Part shown: positions 8,588 through 18,319 of the stretch, piece after piece
Numbering within the stretch: position 1 is the first letter of the stretch
How the letters are laid out: the number at the start of each line of letters is the position of its first letter
Assembly (NCBI RefSeq): GCF_001956985.1
Contig: NZ_CP019082.1
Location: forward strand, 4,154,001-4,218,000
DNA length: 64,000 nucleotides
Source: Paludisphaera borealis
GTDB lineage: Bacteria > Planctomycetota > Planctomycetia > Isosphaerales > Isosphaeraceae
Direction: 5' to 3'
Program-made: the position numbers and the translations under genes
The notes under the pieces: model-generated
The model's input: only the letters and a program-made list of their open reading frames with translations
Told to the model about the DNA's origin: nothing
Database searches by the model: none

Positions 8588-9646
8588 TCATGGCCGTTTC
8601 GGCGCGAGTCGCGCCAGGCCGAGCGCGGCCCACGAGCTGGCGGCGCAGGTGATCGGCGTCAGGAGTTTCGAACTCCCGGGCGAGCCGTCGGGGGTCGACC
8701 GGGAAATCATCGGCCAACTGCCGTCCGACGCTTGCGAGGCGACCAGGAAGTCGATCCCTCGCTTGATTTCGGGCCGTTCGGCCGTGTAACCGGCGAGCGA
8801 CAAGACGTACAAGGTCTGGCCGGTGGCGAAGGCGTCGCTCTTGAATTCGGGGACGGTCTGGCTCCAGCCGCCGTCGGCGCGTTGCAGGGCGAGCAGCTCG
8901 TCGATCGTGGTTTGCATCGCCGCTCGCGGCTTTCCGGAGCGAGCCCCCATCAGCACCTTCATGACCTTGTCTTGATGGAGGTCGGAGGGCTTTGCGGCGT
9001 CGAGCCAGGCGATCGCCCTCGACAGCGCCTCGCGCCGCGATTCCGGCGCGTCGGGTCCCGCCTCCCCCTCGAGCGCCATGATGATCCAGGCGGCGTCGGT
9101 GGTCTGGCTCTCGTTGATCGGCGGTCGCCTGAGGGTGGCGAAGAACTCCCACGAACCGTCCGGTTGCTGCTTCTTGACGATCTCGTCCGCGATCAGCTTC
9201 AGGCTTTGTTTTTGTCCCTCGCTCAGCGAGGGCGACGCCTGCGCGGCGACGGCCAGGAACGGCAGCCCCATGTTCAGCCCTCGCCCCTGCGGACGCGGGT
9301 CGGGCGGATCGGCCGGGTTGGAGAAGATCTTCGAGGCCATCAACTTGTCCTTACTGCCCAGCAACGACTCGGTCGTATCCGCCAGGAATTTCTTATCGAT
9401 CGCGTACCCCTGCTGTTCGGCCTCGCTCAGCGCCCAGAGCGGCATCGGCGCGTGATGGCAGGCGGCGCATTTGCGCGTGTTCAACCAGGCGGCGCTTTCG
9501 GTCTGCAAATATCCGATGGCGCGCTCGACCGCCTGCTCGACCTGTTTCGGCTTTGCCGGGGGAATCGAGGCCGGCTCGTCGGCGAGGGTCGGTTGTGAAA
9601 GCCAAAGCCCCAGTGAGAACGCCGCCATCCAGGATGCGCGAGCCAT
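8588..9646 (-). CDS. Exported squalene-cyclase-like repeat protein with a CxxCH motif
   Basis: The product has 352 residues with a signal peptide at 1-22. Residues 60-64 are CAACH, a c-type heme attachment motif. Most of the remainder consists of alpha/alpha-barrel repeats of the prenyltransferase/squalene-oxidase class, shown by the QW-like phrases QQPDGSWEFF, QRADGGWSQT and SQASDGSWPM. The DxDD acid motif of true cyclases is absent, so catalysis of that type is unlikely. Heme or metal binding together with a barrel suggests a periplasmic redox or binding protein. The ATG at 9646 is chosen because the upstream frame reads through repeat DNA. Confidence 0.75.
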   Translation of the reverse strand: MARASWMAAFSLGLWLSQPTLADEPASIPPAKPKQVEQAVERAIGYLQTESAAWLNTRKCAACHHAPMPLWALSEAEQQGYAIDKKFLADTTESLLGSKDKLMASKIFSNPADPPDPRPQGRGLNMGLPFLAVAAQASPSLSEGQKQSLKLIADEIVKKQQPDGSWEFFATLRRPPINESQTTDAAWIIMALEGEAGPDAPESRREALSRAIAWLDAAKPSDLHQDKVMKVLMGARSGKPRAAMQTTIDELLALQRADGGWSQTVPEFKSDAFATGQTLYVLSLAGYTAERPEIKRGIDFLVASQASDGSWPMISRSTPDGSPGSSKLLTPITCAASSWAALGLARLAPKRP

Positions 9647-9795
9647 GGATCGATCCTCCCGCAAGGAACAATGATCGGCGGCGAAACACGTGTCGATTTT
9701 ACAGCGACGGCGGCGGGATCGCCATCGATTCGATGAGCGTGCCCACGAAGCGCCCGGCCTTCGGATCGAATCGTCATGCCGCGAGCACCCTCCGA

Positions 9796-9874
9796 ATGGA
9801 AGCCCGAAGCGCCAGCGAGTGAATCGGCGTTGGGCCGTCGGAACCATTCACTCGCTGGCGCTTCGGGCTTCCAT
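9796..9874. repeat. Family A palindromic cassette, copy 1
   Basis: The 29-bp arms 9796-9824 and 9846-9874 are perfect inverted repeats with core GAAGCGCCAGCGAGTG, separated by a 21-bp loop. The cassette sits in the 414-bp gap between two divergent genes. No conserved tail follows this copy. I see no other feature in 9647-10060. Confidence 0.85.
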
Positions 9875-10060
9875 GCTCGCCGGCCAGGGCAGGCCAGGCG
9901 CCAATGACGACGTCGGCGCCGATTGACACGCCGTCGGCTGGTGGAATTGAGACTGTTTTGAGAAACTCTGATGGTTTTCCGGAGCATTCGCTCCATACCG
10001 GGATCGCCTGGTGCGCCCTCGCGCCGCTACCGCCCGAGGCCGAGAAATCGGGGATAGGCC

Positions 10061-11698
10061 ATGAGTACGAACAGCGACGGCTCGTTGAATCCCGCGATCG
10101 GCGGGCCGAAGGGGGTTCGCCGGGGCCTGACGGGGGTGCGGGCGCTGATGGTCCTCGTCGCGTGCTGCGGGGCGATCCTCTGGGCCTGGCGGCATCTGGC
10201 GGAGAACTCCGATCCGGGGCTCCTCGAAGCCCGATCATTTCAGGAACGGTCGATCGGCATGATCCGGTCCGGCAAACCGGCCGAACGTGTGACCGGGATT
10301 CAGCAGTTGGAGCGTCTCCATGCAGGCGTCGCCTCGGTCTCAGTCCCTCCGCTTGTCACGGCGCTTGAGGATTCGAACGCCGAAGTCCGGATCGCGGCGG
10401 CCGGGGCCCTGAGCTGGATTTGCTTCGGCGAGTCGGGGTCGTGCTCGGGCGGCGAGGTCTGGCAAGCGGCGGCGGCGGCGTTGATCCGGTGCTTGAAGGA
10501 CCGCGATCCGGCGGTTCGCGTCGCGGCGACCAAGGCCCTGGCTTCGATCGGCACCAGCTTGGCGAACTCGGACTCCGGCGGAGAAACCGAGACCATCCGC
10601 GCCTCGGCGGCGGCCCTGATCCAGTGCTTGAACGACCCGGCGCCAGGTGTACGGTCGGCGGCGGCGATCGGCCTGGTGGACCTCGCGTCGCCGGGAATCG
10701 CGGCTCCGCCGATCGATCGCGCGACCGTCATGGACGCGCTGGTCGAGTTGCTCGGCGATCGCGACGCCGGGGTCCGTCTCTCGGCGATCAAATCCATGAT
10801 TTCGCACCCTTGGGGAAGCGTGCCGCCCTCGGCCTTGGCCGAGGCTTTGGAGGATGAATCGGCCGAGAATCGCGCGGCGGTCGTCTCCGGCTTGTCCAAA
10901 TTCCGCATTGGGCTGGACCCCTGGGTCCCCATCTTGCTGCGACTCGCCGCGCACGACCCCGATTCCAACGTGCGCGTCGAGTGCTTGAGGACCTTGAGTT
11001 TTACCTTCAAGCCGCCCGCCGTCACGTTGGCCGTCGTCCCGGTTTTGATCGCGAGTCTGAGAAGCACGGACGCGACCGTCCGGAGCCAGGCTGCCTCGAT
11101 CCTGAGCGCATTCTCGACCGACGCCGTTGCGGCCGTCCCGGACTTGCTCCGCGTCTTGAACGAGCCGCACGACGCCAAGGTGGCTTTGTTCGGGGGCGGC
11201 CCCTGGGCCGCCGAGCCGGCTTGCGAGGCCGCTCGGGCGCTGGGCCGGATCGCGCCCGGGACGGCGGAGGCGAAGGAGGTCGTCGCGGGCTTGATCGCGT
11301 TCACGCGTTCCGGCCCTCCAAGCAGACACGGCTGGGCGGCCTATGCCCTGAGCGATTTCGGAACGGCCGCCGAGGAGGCCGTCCCCGCCCTCGTCAAGCT
11401 CGTCAACGACCACCCCCTGGACGACAGGTTCGATCACGAGGCGTCGGTCGTCCTCGCGCTCACCAAGATCGCGCCGGGGACGCCGTCGGCGGGCCAGGCC
11501 GTCGCGGCCCTGCTGCCCGGCCTCCAGTCCAAGGTCTGGGTTTCCCAGATCCGGGCCCTCGACGCGCTCGGCCGTTTCGGCCCCAGCGCCGCGGAGGCCG
11601 TCCCCCGCATCCGCGCCCTGAAAGACGATCCCAGAGCCGAAGTCAGAAGGGCCGCGGCAAGGGCGCTGAGCGACATCGAGAACGAGCAGGCGCCGTGA
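10061..11698 (+). CDS. Membrane-anchored HEAT-repeat protein
   Basis: The product has 545 residues. A single transmembrane helix at about 27-43 follows a short N-terminal tail, so the remainder probably lies on the outer face of the inner membrane. From about residue 80 onward there are ten or more HEAT/PBS-type repeats (for example LEDSNAEVRIAAAGALSWI, LKDRDPAVRVAATKALASI, LRSTDATVRSQAASILSAF). Such solenoids are protein-binding scaffolds. Nothing in the sequence identifies a partner. Confidence 0.75.
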   Translation: MSTNSDGSLNPAIGGPKGVRRGLTGVRALMVLVACCGAILWAWRHLAENSDPGLLEARSFQERSIGMIRSGKPAERVTGIQQLERLHAGVASVSVPPLVTALEDSNAEVRIAAAGALSWICFGESGSCSGGEVWQAAAAALIRCLKDRDPAVRVAATKALASIGTSLANSDSGGETETIRASAAALIQCLNDPAPGVRSAAAIGLVDLASPGIAAPPIDRATVMDALVELLGDRDAGVRLSAIKSMISHPWGSVPPSALAEALEDESAENRAAVVSGLSKFRIGLDPWVPILLRLAAHDPDSNVRVECLRTLSFTFKPPAVTLAVVPVLIASLRSTDATVRSQAASILSAFSTDAVAAVPDLLRVLNEPHDAKVALFGGGPWAAEPACEAARALGRIAPGTAEAKEVVAGLIAFTRSGPPSRHGWAAYALSDFGTAAEEAVPALVKLVNDHPLDDRFDHEASVVLALTKIAPGTPSAGQAVAALLPGLQSKVWVSQIRALDALGRFGPSAAEAVPRIRALKDDPRAEVRRAAARALSDIENEQAP

Positions 11699-11910
11699 AT
11701 CACCCCCAGGGCCTGATCGAGCTTCGGGGCGGCGTGTAATACTCCGGAGTCGTCGCCCGTAATCCCAAGAGGCCGGCATTCACGCCCTGTCGAATTCCCC
11801 GAAATGATGCTTCCCCGGCTGCATGGATTTGGTTTAGAATGGGTCGCTCACATATTGTTTCGGCCGATTCCGGGCAGGGCGGTTCGGGTTCAACGACGAG
11901 GTGATCGATC

Positions 11911-14900
11911 ATGGACGCAGAGCGCGATCTCTTGCTCGGGCTGCTCGCGTTTCAAGCCGGGGCCATCGACGCCGATCAGCTCGCCGAGACCTGCGCGGGG
12001 CTTGAAGCGAGCCGCGCGGCGGGCGTCGGCGACCGGCTCGTGGATCAGGGGCTGGTGACGATCGAGCAGCGGACCGAGCTGGAGCGGCTCGCCGACGACC
12101 GGGTCGAAGAGCACAAGGGGGACGTCCAGGCGACGATCGCCGCGACGATCGACGGCCGGTCGCTCGACGCCCTCCGCGGGGCCGTCCCGGCGCTCGACGA
12201 CGGCGCGACCGAGGCGTTCCAGGCGCCGGCCGGCCACGTCCTGATCTCGTCCATCGGCAAGCTCGACGACGAGTACGACAATCGCGACCGCTACACGCTC
12301 ACCCACTTGCACGCCAAGGGGGGCATGGGCCAGGTCTGGAAGGCGCGCGACGCCGCGCTCGGGCGCGAGATCGCGCTCAAGGAGCTGCGGCCGGAGCAGG
12401 CGGACAACTCGGTCGTCTGGTCGCGGTTCCTCTACGAGGCGAAGATCACGGCGCAGCTCGAACACCCGGGGATCGTCCCGGTCTACGAGATGGGCGAGGG
12501 GAACGCGCCCTATTACACGATGCGGTTCGTCAAGGGCCGGACCCTCAGCGAGGCGACCCGCAACTACCACAAGGAGCGCGCCAAGGGGACCGCCGACCAC
12601 CTCGGCCTGGTCAACCTGCTGACGTCGTTCACGGCGGTCTGCAACGCCGTGGCCTACGCCCATTCCCGGGGGATCATCCACCGCGACCTCAAGGGCCAGA
12701 ACGTCGTCCTGGGCGACTTCGGCGAGGTGATCGTCCTCGACTGGGGCCTGGCCAAGCGGGTCGTCGGCGCGGCGGACGAACCCGCCGAAACCGACCTCGA
12801 ACCGGGCCTCGCCGGCCGGATCGCCGAGCATCTGGCCGCGGCGGTCGGGCCGACCATCGCGGACGACGCGGACGACGATCGCCGCCACCTTGCCGGCGAC
12901 GCGACGGTCGCGGCCACCATCGCCCCCGGCGGCGGCCTCTCCGACGACGAGACGACGCTTCCTCCCGAGGACGACTCGAATCACAAGCCGAAGCCGAAGC
13001 CGGGTTCGACGTCGAAGGACAAGCCGTCGAAGCGCGAATCGGGGGCGGGGCCGGAGGGGACGATCCAGGGGCAGCTCCTCGGCACCCCGGCCTACATGGC
13101 CCCTGAACAGGCCGAGGGGCGACACGACCTGGTCGACTTCCGTACCGACGTCTACGGTCTGGGGGCGATCCTTTACGAGGTCCTCACCGGCCAGCCGCCG
13201 TTCACGGCCAAGAAGACCAACGAAGTCCTCCGGATGGTCCGCCAGGACGCCCCCACGCCCCCGCGCCGGATCAACACCCGGATCACCGCCGACCTCGAAG
13301 CCGTCTGCCTGAAGGCCCTCTCCAAGTCGCGGGCCGACCGCTACGAATCGGCCGGCGAGCTCGCCCGCGAAGTCCAGCGGCACCTGGCCGACGAGCCCGT
13401 CACCGCCTACGAAGACCCCTGGACCGTGAAAGCCGCGCGGTGGGCGCGGCGGCATCGCACGGCGGTCGCCGCCGCCTCGGCGCTGCTCGTCACCGCGACC
13501 CTCGCGCTCGGCCTGAGCACGGCCGTCGTCACGCAGGAGCGGAACAACACCCGGACCCAGGAAGTCGTCGCCCGCCAGACGATCGACGATATGTACACGA
13601 AAGTCGGCGAGAGCTGGCTCGAAGACCGGCTCGACCCGATCCAGGAAGAGTTCCTCAAGAAGACCCTGGCCTACTTCGAGAAATTCACCCAGCGCGCCGC
13701 GAACGACCCGGCGGCCCAGCTCGAACACGGCCGGACCTACCAGCGAATGGGCGACATCGAGTTCAAATTCGGCCGGCTCGCCGAGGCCGAGAAGGCCTAT
13801 CGCAACGGCCTCGCGCGGCTCGCCCCGCTCGCCGCCCCCCCGAACGCCCCCGCCGAAGCCCGACGCGCCCTCGCCGCGAACCAGACCAAACTCGCCCAGC
13901 TCTTGTTCCGGACCGACCGGTTCGACGGCGCCAGGCCGTTGTACAAGGAAGCCCAGAACCTGCTGCGGCCCCTGGCCGACGGCGCCGCCACGACGGTCGA
14001 GGACCGGTTCCTGTTCGCCCGCGCCCTCCGCAACGAGGGCCAGCTCCTCCGCCGCCTGGGCGACCTCCCCGCCGCCAAGCGCGACTACCTCGAAGCCGTC
14101 GCCGAGCTGGACGCGGCCTTGAAGGTCGACCCCAAATCGGCCGAGGTCCGCAACGACCTGGCCCAGGCCGAGGACTATCGCGGCCGGCTCCACCGCGAGC
14201 TGGGCGAGCGCGGCGAGGCCGAGGCCGCCTTGCGACGGTCGCACGAGCTGATCAGCGCGCTGGTCGTCGAGTTCCCGACGATCCCGCGCTATCGCGAGGC
14301 GCTTTACCACGCCTGCAACGACCTCGGCCGGCTCGCGTATGAAGACGGCCGGCTCGACGAGGCCGCCGCGCTCTGGGGCAGGGCGTACAAGGAGACCGAC
14401 CGGCTGGCGCAGGACTTCCCGGACCGTCCCGAGTACAAGGTCTACCTCGCCGGCGCCTGCACCAATTACGGCGGCGTGCTGGCCGACCTGGGCAAGACCC
14501 GCGAGGCCGAGCCGATCCTCAAGAGCGGCGTCGAGATCAACGCGAGCCTCGCCAAGCAGTCGCCCGACGACCGCCAGGTCCGGTTCGACCTGGCCAAGTG
14601 CCACTTCAACCTCGGCTACCTGTACGTCGGCCAGGCGCGATTCGACAAGGCCGTCCCGTTGATCGAGAAGGCCCGCGACCTTAACCAGACGCTCGTCGAC
14701 GAGCTTCCCGACGTCCCCCGCCACCGCGAGCTGCAGGCGATCTACCTCCGCCGCCTCGGCGCCGCGCTCGAAGCCTCGGGACGCCCCGGCGGGGAGGACG
14801 CCTACCGCAAGTCGCTCGACCTGATCCAGCGGCTCGCCGCGCGGTATCCCGACAACGCCGTCTACCAGCTCGAACTCGCCCGCTGCCTCGACGGCCTCGG

Positions 14901-15810
14901 CGGCCTGATGGTCCAGGCCGAGAAGTACGAACCGGCCGAAGGGCTGTTCCAGCAGGGGCTCGCCGCCCTCGACGTCAAGCAGACGCCCGCGCTCTCGACC
15001 GAGGCGCTCCGCGAGAAGTCGATCCTGCTGAGCAACCTCGGCAGCGTCCGCCGGGCCGCCGACAAGCCGACCGCCGAGGCGCCGATCCGCCAGGCGATCG
15101 CCATCTCCCAGGCGCTCGCCGACCGCAAGCCGCCGGCCCGCGACGACGTCCGATCGCTCGCCATCGCCCAGGAGACCCTCGCCGAGACGCTCGAAGCCAA
15201 GGGCGCCCGCGACGAGGCCGCGGCCTCCTTCCAGACAGCCGTCGACCGCATGACCCAGCTCGCGACCGACGCTCCCGGCGAGTACCTGGAGCAGTTCTAC
15301 CTCGGCTATTTCCTCGAACAACAAGGCAAGCTGCTGGCGAAGCTCGGCAAACCGGCCGACGCCAAAAGAGCCCTCGAATCGGCCGCCGCCCACCAGCGCG
15401 AGGCGGTCAAGCTCACCGACGGCAAGGTCCCCACCTATCGCGAGATGATGTTGAGCCACCTCGAAGCGCTCGCCGACGTCGACCTGACCCTCGCCGCCTA
15501 CGACGACGTCCGCAAGGCCGCGCTCGAAATGCCCCGAACCGCCGTCGCGCCCGGCGTCGGCTACTTCGCCGCCGCCAAGACCCTCGCCCGCGCCGCGACC
15601 CGGATGCACAAAGACGCCAAGCTCGACCCGTCCCGCCGCGACGACCTGGAGCGCAAGTGCCTCGGCAGCGTCGTTCTGATGCTCCGCGAAGCCATCGACG
15701 CCGACCCCAAGCTCAACGACCAGCTCAAAACCGAGCCCGCCTTCAAGGAACTCCTCGACCGCTCCGAATTCCAGACCCTCCTCGGCGACCTGGTCGACCT
15801 GCGGAAGTGA
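11911..15810 (+). CDS. Hanks-type serine/threonine kinase with TPR-rich exported region
   Basis: The product has 1299 residues. The kinase domain spans about 125-460: glycine loop AKGGMGQV at 135-142, catalytic Lys157 in IALK, HRDLKGQN at 257-264 with Asp259 and Asn264, DWG at 277-279 in place of DFG, and GTPAYMAPE at 391-399. A segment of about 110 Asp/Thr/Ser/Lys-rich residues lies between DWG and GTPAY, where about 20-25 residues are usual. One transmembrane helix at about 517-538 separates the cytoplasmic kinase from a 750-residue tail of TPR-like helices (LAEAEKAYRNGLARLAPL and others). It probably senses a signal outside the membrane and phosphorylates cytoplasmic targets; neither is known. 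Confidence 0.9.
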   Translation: MDAERDLLLGLLAFQAGAIDADQLAETCAGLEASRAAGVGDRLVDQGLVTIEQRTELERLADDRVEEHKGDVQATIAATIDGRSLDALRGAVPALDDGATEAFQAPAGHVLISSIGKLDDEYDNRDRYTLTHLHAKGGMGQVWKARDAALGREIALKELRPEQADNSVVWSRFLYEAKITAQLEHPGIVPVYEMGEGNAPYYTMRFVKGRTLSEATRNYHKERAKGTADHLGLVNLLTSFTAVCNAVAYAHSRGIIHRDLKGQNVVLGDFGEVIVLDWGLAKRVVGAADEPAETDLEPGLAGRIAEHLAAAVGPTIADDADDDRRHLAGDATVAATIAPGGGLSDDETTLPPEDDSNHKPKPKPGSTSKDKPSKRESGAGPEGTIQGQLLGTPAYMAPEQAEGRHDLVDFRTDVYGLGAILYEVLTGQPPFTAKKTNEVLRMVRQDAPTPPRRINTRITADLEAVCLKALSKSRADRYESAGELAREVQRHLADEPVTAYEDPWTVKAARWARRHRTAVAAASALLVTATLALGLSTAVVTQERNNTRTQEVVARQTIDDMYTKVGESWLEDRLDPIQEEFLKKTLAYFEKFTQRAANDPAAQLEHGRTYQRMGDIEFKFGRLAEAEKAYRNGLARLAPLAAPPNAPAEARRALAANQTKLAQLLFRTDRFDGARPLYKEAQNLLRPLADGAATTVEDRFLFARALRNEGQLLRRLGDLPAAKRDYLEAVAELDAALKVDPKSAEVRNDLAQAEDYRGRLHRELGERGEAEAALRRSHELISALVVEFPTIPRYREALYHACNDLGRLAYEDGRLDEAAALWGRAYKETDRLAQDFPDRPEYKVYLAGACTNYGGVLADLGKTREAEPILKSGVEINASLAKQSPDDRQVRFDLAKCHFNLGYLYVGQARFDKAVPLIEKARDLNQTLVDELPDVPRHRELQAIYLRRLGAALEASGRPGGEDAYRKSLDLIQRLAARYPDNAVYQLELARCLDGLGGLMVQAEKYEPAEGLFQQGLAALDVKQTPALSTEALREKSILLSNLGSVRRAADKPTAEAPIRQAIAISQALADRKPPARDDVRSLAIAQETLAETLEAKGARDEAAASFQTAVDRMTQLATDAPGEYLEQFYLGYFLEQQGKLLAKLGKPADAKRALESAAAHQREAVKLTDGKVPTYREMMLSHLEALADVDLTLAAYDDVRKAALEMPRTAVAPGVGYFAAAKTLARAATRMHKDAKLDPSRRDDLERKCLGSVVLMLREAIDADPKLNDQLKTEPAFKELLDRSEFQTLLGDLVDLRK

Positions 15811-15821
15811 AGTCGCAATAC

Positions 15822-15848
15822 GACCCCGAAGCGCCGGCGAGTGAATCA
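15822..15848. repeat. Family A half-copy
   Basis: One arm only (CCCGAAGCGCCGGCGAGTGA) lies directly after the kinase stop codon. The opposite arm and the tail are missing, so this looks like a decayed cassette. Confidence 0.6.
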
Positions 15849-15895
15849 GCGCGGTTTGCCATTGGGTTGCATGTAGCGATCAAAACAGACTGTCA

Positions 15896-15953
15896 CGAGC
15901 ATGCCTTCTCCCCTCGCGAGGGGAGAAGGGAATTCGGCCCTGGCCCGCCTGCA
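15896..15953. repeat. Family B palindrome (CTTCTCCC...GGGAGAAGG)
   Basis: CCTTCTCCCCTCGCGAGGGG and the following AGAAGG form a hairpin. The left border CGAGCATGCCTTCTCCC and a right border containing GGCCCGCCTGCA both recur at the composite cassette at 38452-38801, where extra material lies between the same two borders. Confidence 0.7.
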
Positions 15954-16032
15954 TTCCAAGGGCCATCGTTCCGACGGCTCGCCGGCCCCGCGACGGCGAG
16001 GCCGGCGGTCGGAACTCCCACCGAGCGGGTGG

Positions 16033-17790
16033 CTACTGTTTGACGTTCCCTTGCATGCCCTGGAAGACCGGGATCAGCCCGTTCTCGAAGACGGGCCCCA
16101 CGGAGCTGGGGAGGGACAAGTGGAACTCGTACCCGCTCGGCGCCGTGGGGGTCGAGGAGAAGCCGAGGAAGGCCGGCTCCTTGGGGAGATTGAGAAGGTC
16201 TTTCAGCTCGGGCTTGTTCAACGTCGCGGCCAGTTGCGCCGCGATCATCCGAACGAAGCCCTGGGCGCTCAGAATCATCATGAAGCTGGCCCGATCGGCC
16301 AGCGCCGATCGCACCACCTGGAAGGAGGGCAGGGTGCCGACGGGCGCGTCCGCTTTCAGGAACTGATCAATCTGGACCTTGGCTTCGTCCCACGTCGGCG
16401 CCGTGATCTGGAGCACGCGCTTGCCGTCGGCGCCGATCCAGTAGCTGAACGAATCGCCGCCGAATATCGCCTTGAGGCTTGCAGCGCCGCCGCCGCCGCC
16501 CGCCGCCCCGAACTTGGCGAGCTTCTCGTCGTCGAAAACCGCGACGACGTGGGTGTAGCTCACGCCCTGGTAATTCTGGGCGTCGCGCTCGATCTTGACT
16601 TCCTTGTAGAAGTTCAGCGGACTGTCCGAGTTCTTCATGGCCGAGAGCATCGCCTCGGTCGCCGCGACGTACACCTTGGGATCGGTCGCGTTGATGACGT
16701 TGAACGCGCGCATGCCGTGCTCGAACGACACGGAAGAGAGCGTCTCGATCCGCCCCAGCGCATGGAACTGCTCCAAGGCGCGAGTCATCTCGGGGCCGAA
16801 CTTCCCCCCCGGACTGATCATCCGCAGGCTCATGTTCTGCATTTTCTCGACCGTCGACGCCTGCATGTTCATGTACATGTAAAACGCAGCGCCTGGAGCG
16901 AGCTTCCCCAGGTCCACCGGGCCGACCTGAGCCGCGGCGTTCCCCTTCGCGGAGTCGGCCCCCGGCTTCAGTTCGAGCTGGCCGGAGAGCTTCAGGCCGG
17001 CGGGGGCGAAGTCGAGGCTCAAGGTCAGGGCGTCGGCGTCCTTGATCGCGTCGAAGAGGCCGCCGTACAGGTCTTTGATCGCGTCCATCGACGGTCCGTT
17101 CGGCGACTTCTGACCGGCCTGATCGAGGGCTCCCATGAACGCCTGCCGCCCCTGCGCGATCTGATCGGCGTAGCGGGTCGAGAGCTGCGAGGCGTTGACG
17201 AAGACGCCGACGTCCCCGGCGAAGAACGGCTTGGCCAGCGCGGGGGTCAGGACCGCGTCGAGCGTCTTCCCCTTCGGCTTGGCGATCGCAGCGATCAGCT
17301 CCTTGTCCTGGCCGATCGCCACGAAGCCGGCCCCCTTGAAGGCGTACCACGGTCCGCGGCCCTGGGGGCTGTCGAACTCGTCGAAACCGCCCTCCTGGGG
17401 CCTGAGGGCGGGCGCCGCGCCGTTGTTCGTCGCCTTGACCACGCCGTCGTAGTCGTCGTTCAGCACCAGGGCCGCGAACGGGGGGCCGCTGGGGCCGACG
17501 GCCGGGACCAAGCGGCTCAGACCGACCCAGGGGACGTCGCCGATAACCCCGCCCCCCAGCTTCCGAAACCGGTCGAGAGACTGCGAGATCGCGGGGACCG
17601 CCGCCTGGGCCGCTCGGGGGCTCATGGCCTTGATCATGTCGACCAGTTCGCGGGAGACCGGCTCGACGCCTCGGCCGCGAATCACCAGGTCGACGTCGCC
17701 CGGAACGGCCTTCAACCAGGCCGCCGAGGCCTCCGCCGGGGCCTGCCCCAACGCCGAGACGAGAAAACACATCGCCAACTGTGCAAGCAT
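16033..17790 (-). CDS. Exported protein of unknown function
   Basis: The product has 585 residues. Residues 1-22 form a signal peptide (LAQLAMCFLVSALG). The mature protein is regular alpha/beta sequence without membrane helices. Phrases such as GAAFYMYMNMQA, YAFKGAGFVAIGQ and FFAGDVGVFVNASQL resemble the self-describing exported proteins common in planctomycetes, but I cannot name the family. It is divergent from larE, with the repeat island between. No catalytic motif is visible. Confidence 0.7.
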   Translation of the reverse strand: MLAQLAMCFLVSALGQAPAEASAAWLKAVPGDVDLVIRGRGVEPVSRELVDMIKAMSPRAAQAAVPAISQSLDRFRKLGGGVIGDVPWVGLSRLVPAVGPSGPPFAALVLNDDYDGVVKATNNGAAPALRPQEGGFDEFDSPQGRGPWYAFKGAGFVAIGQDKELIAAIAKPKGKTLDAVLTPALAKPFFAGDVGVFVNASQLSTRYADQIAQGRQAFMGALDQAGQKSPNGPSMDAIKDLYGGLFDAIKDADALTLSLDFAPAGLKLSGQLELKPGADSAKGNAAAQVGPVDLGKLAPGAAFYMYMNMQASTVEKMQNMSLRMISPGGKFGPEMTRALEQFHALGRIETLSSVSFEHGMRAFNVINATDPKVYVAATEAMLSAMKNSDSPLNFYKEVKIERDAQNYQGVSYTHVVAVFDDEKLAKFGAAGGGGGAASLKAIFGGDSFSYWIGADGKRVLQITAPTWDEAKVQIDQFLKADAPVGTLPSFQVVRSALADRASFMMILSAQGFVRMIAAQLAATLNKPELKDLLNLPKEPAFLGFSSTPTAPSGYEFHLSLPSSVGPVFENGLIPVFQGMQGNVKQ

Positions 17791-17973
17791 TGAAGATCAC
17801 TCCGTTACGGGGAGGGGAGGCGGCCGGCTTCACCCCGGGACTCTCGTCCGCGCGAGCCGCCGTTCCCGAAGCGTCCGTCACTCTATCGGAGGCCATCAAT
17901 GGCTGCAAGCACCCGACGACCGCTGGAGTCGGTCTCCTGAAAATGAGCTGACGAGAACTCACGCGGGCGGCCT

Positions 17974-18056
17974 CCGAATACAAGCCCGAAGCGCCAGCGA
18001 GTGCATTTCCGGTCGGCCAGCGGGGAATTCACTCGCTGGCGCTTCGGGCTGCCATG
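17974..18056. repeat. Family A cassette, copy 3 (clustered)
   Basis: The left arm from 17974 (CCGAATACAAGCCCGAAGCG) and the right arm ending near 18056 flank a loop that contains TTCCGGTCGGCC. The outer ends differ (TACAAG versus GCCATG), so only about 20 bp of the arms pair. It is the first of three copies in 500 bp. Confidence 0.8.
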
Positions 18057-18086
18057 AAAATAGCCCGTGGGACGATCGGGGGGCGA

Positions 18087-18241
18087 AATACAAGCCCGAA
18101 GCGCCAGCGAGTGCATTTCCGGTCGGCCGTTCGGGTCCATGCACTCGCTGGCGCTTCGGGCTTGTATTCGGACCCGCCGACCACGAGTTCTTTTTCATGA
18201 GGCCGGGTGTCTCCACCGCGTCATGACGGTTTGTATTCGGC
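18087..18241. repeat. Family A cassette with tail, copy 4
   Basis: The 30-bp arms 18087-18116 and 18139-18168 are perfect inverted repeats around a 22-bp loop. A tail of about 70 bp follows, containing TTTTTCATGAGGCCGGGTGT and GCGTCATGACGGTTTG. Near-identical tail words recur at 61985-62062 and, weaker, at 38632-38705. Confidence 0.85.
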
Positions 18242-18267
18242 CCCGGCCGACCGCTCACGCTCGGCGA

Positions 18268-18294
18268 TCGGGCACCCACAAGGGGCGCCCCTAC
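18268..18294. repeat. Short GC-rich palindrome (GGGCACCCACAAGGGGCGCC)
   Basis: The word GGGCACCCACAAGGGGCGCC followed by CCTAC is a single unit with imperfect self-complementarity. It sits between family A copies 4 and 5 and appears only once in the window. It resembles intergenic repeats I know from other bacteria, which is the only reason for listing it. Confidence 0.4.
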
Positions 18295-18319
18295 GGCAAA
18301 CCACAGACCGGAATTTTAG

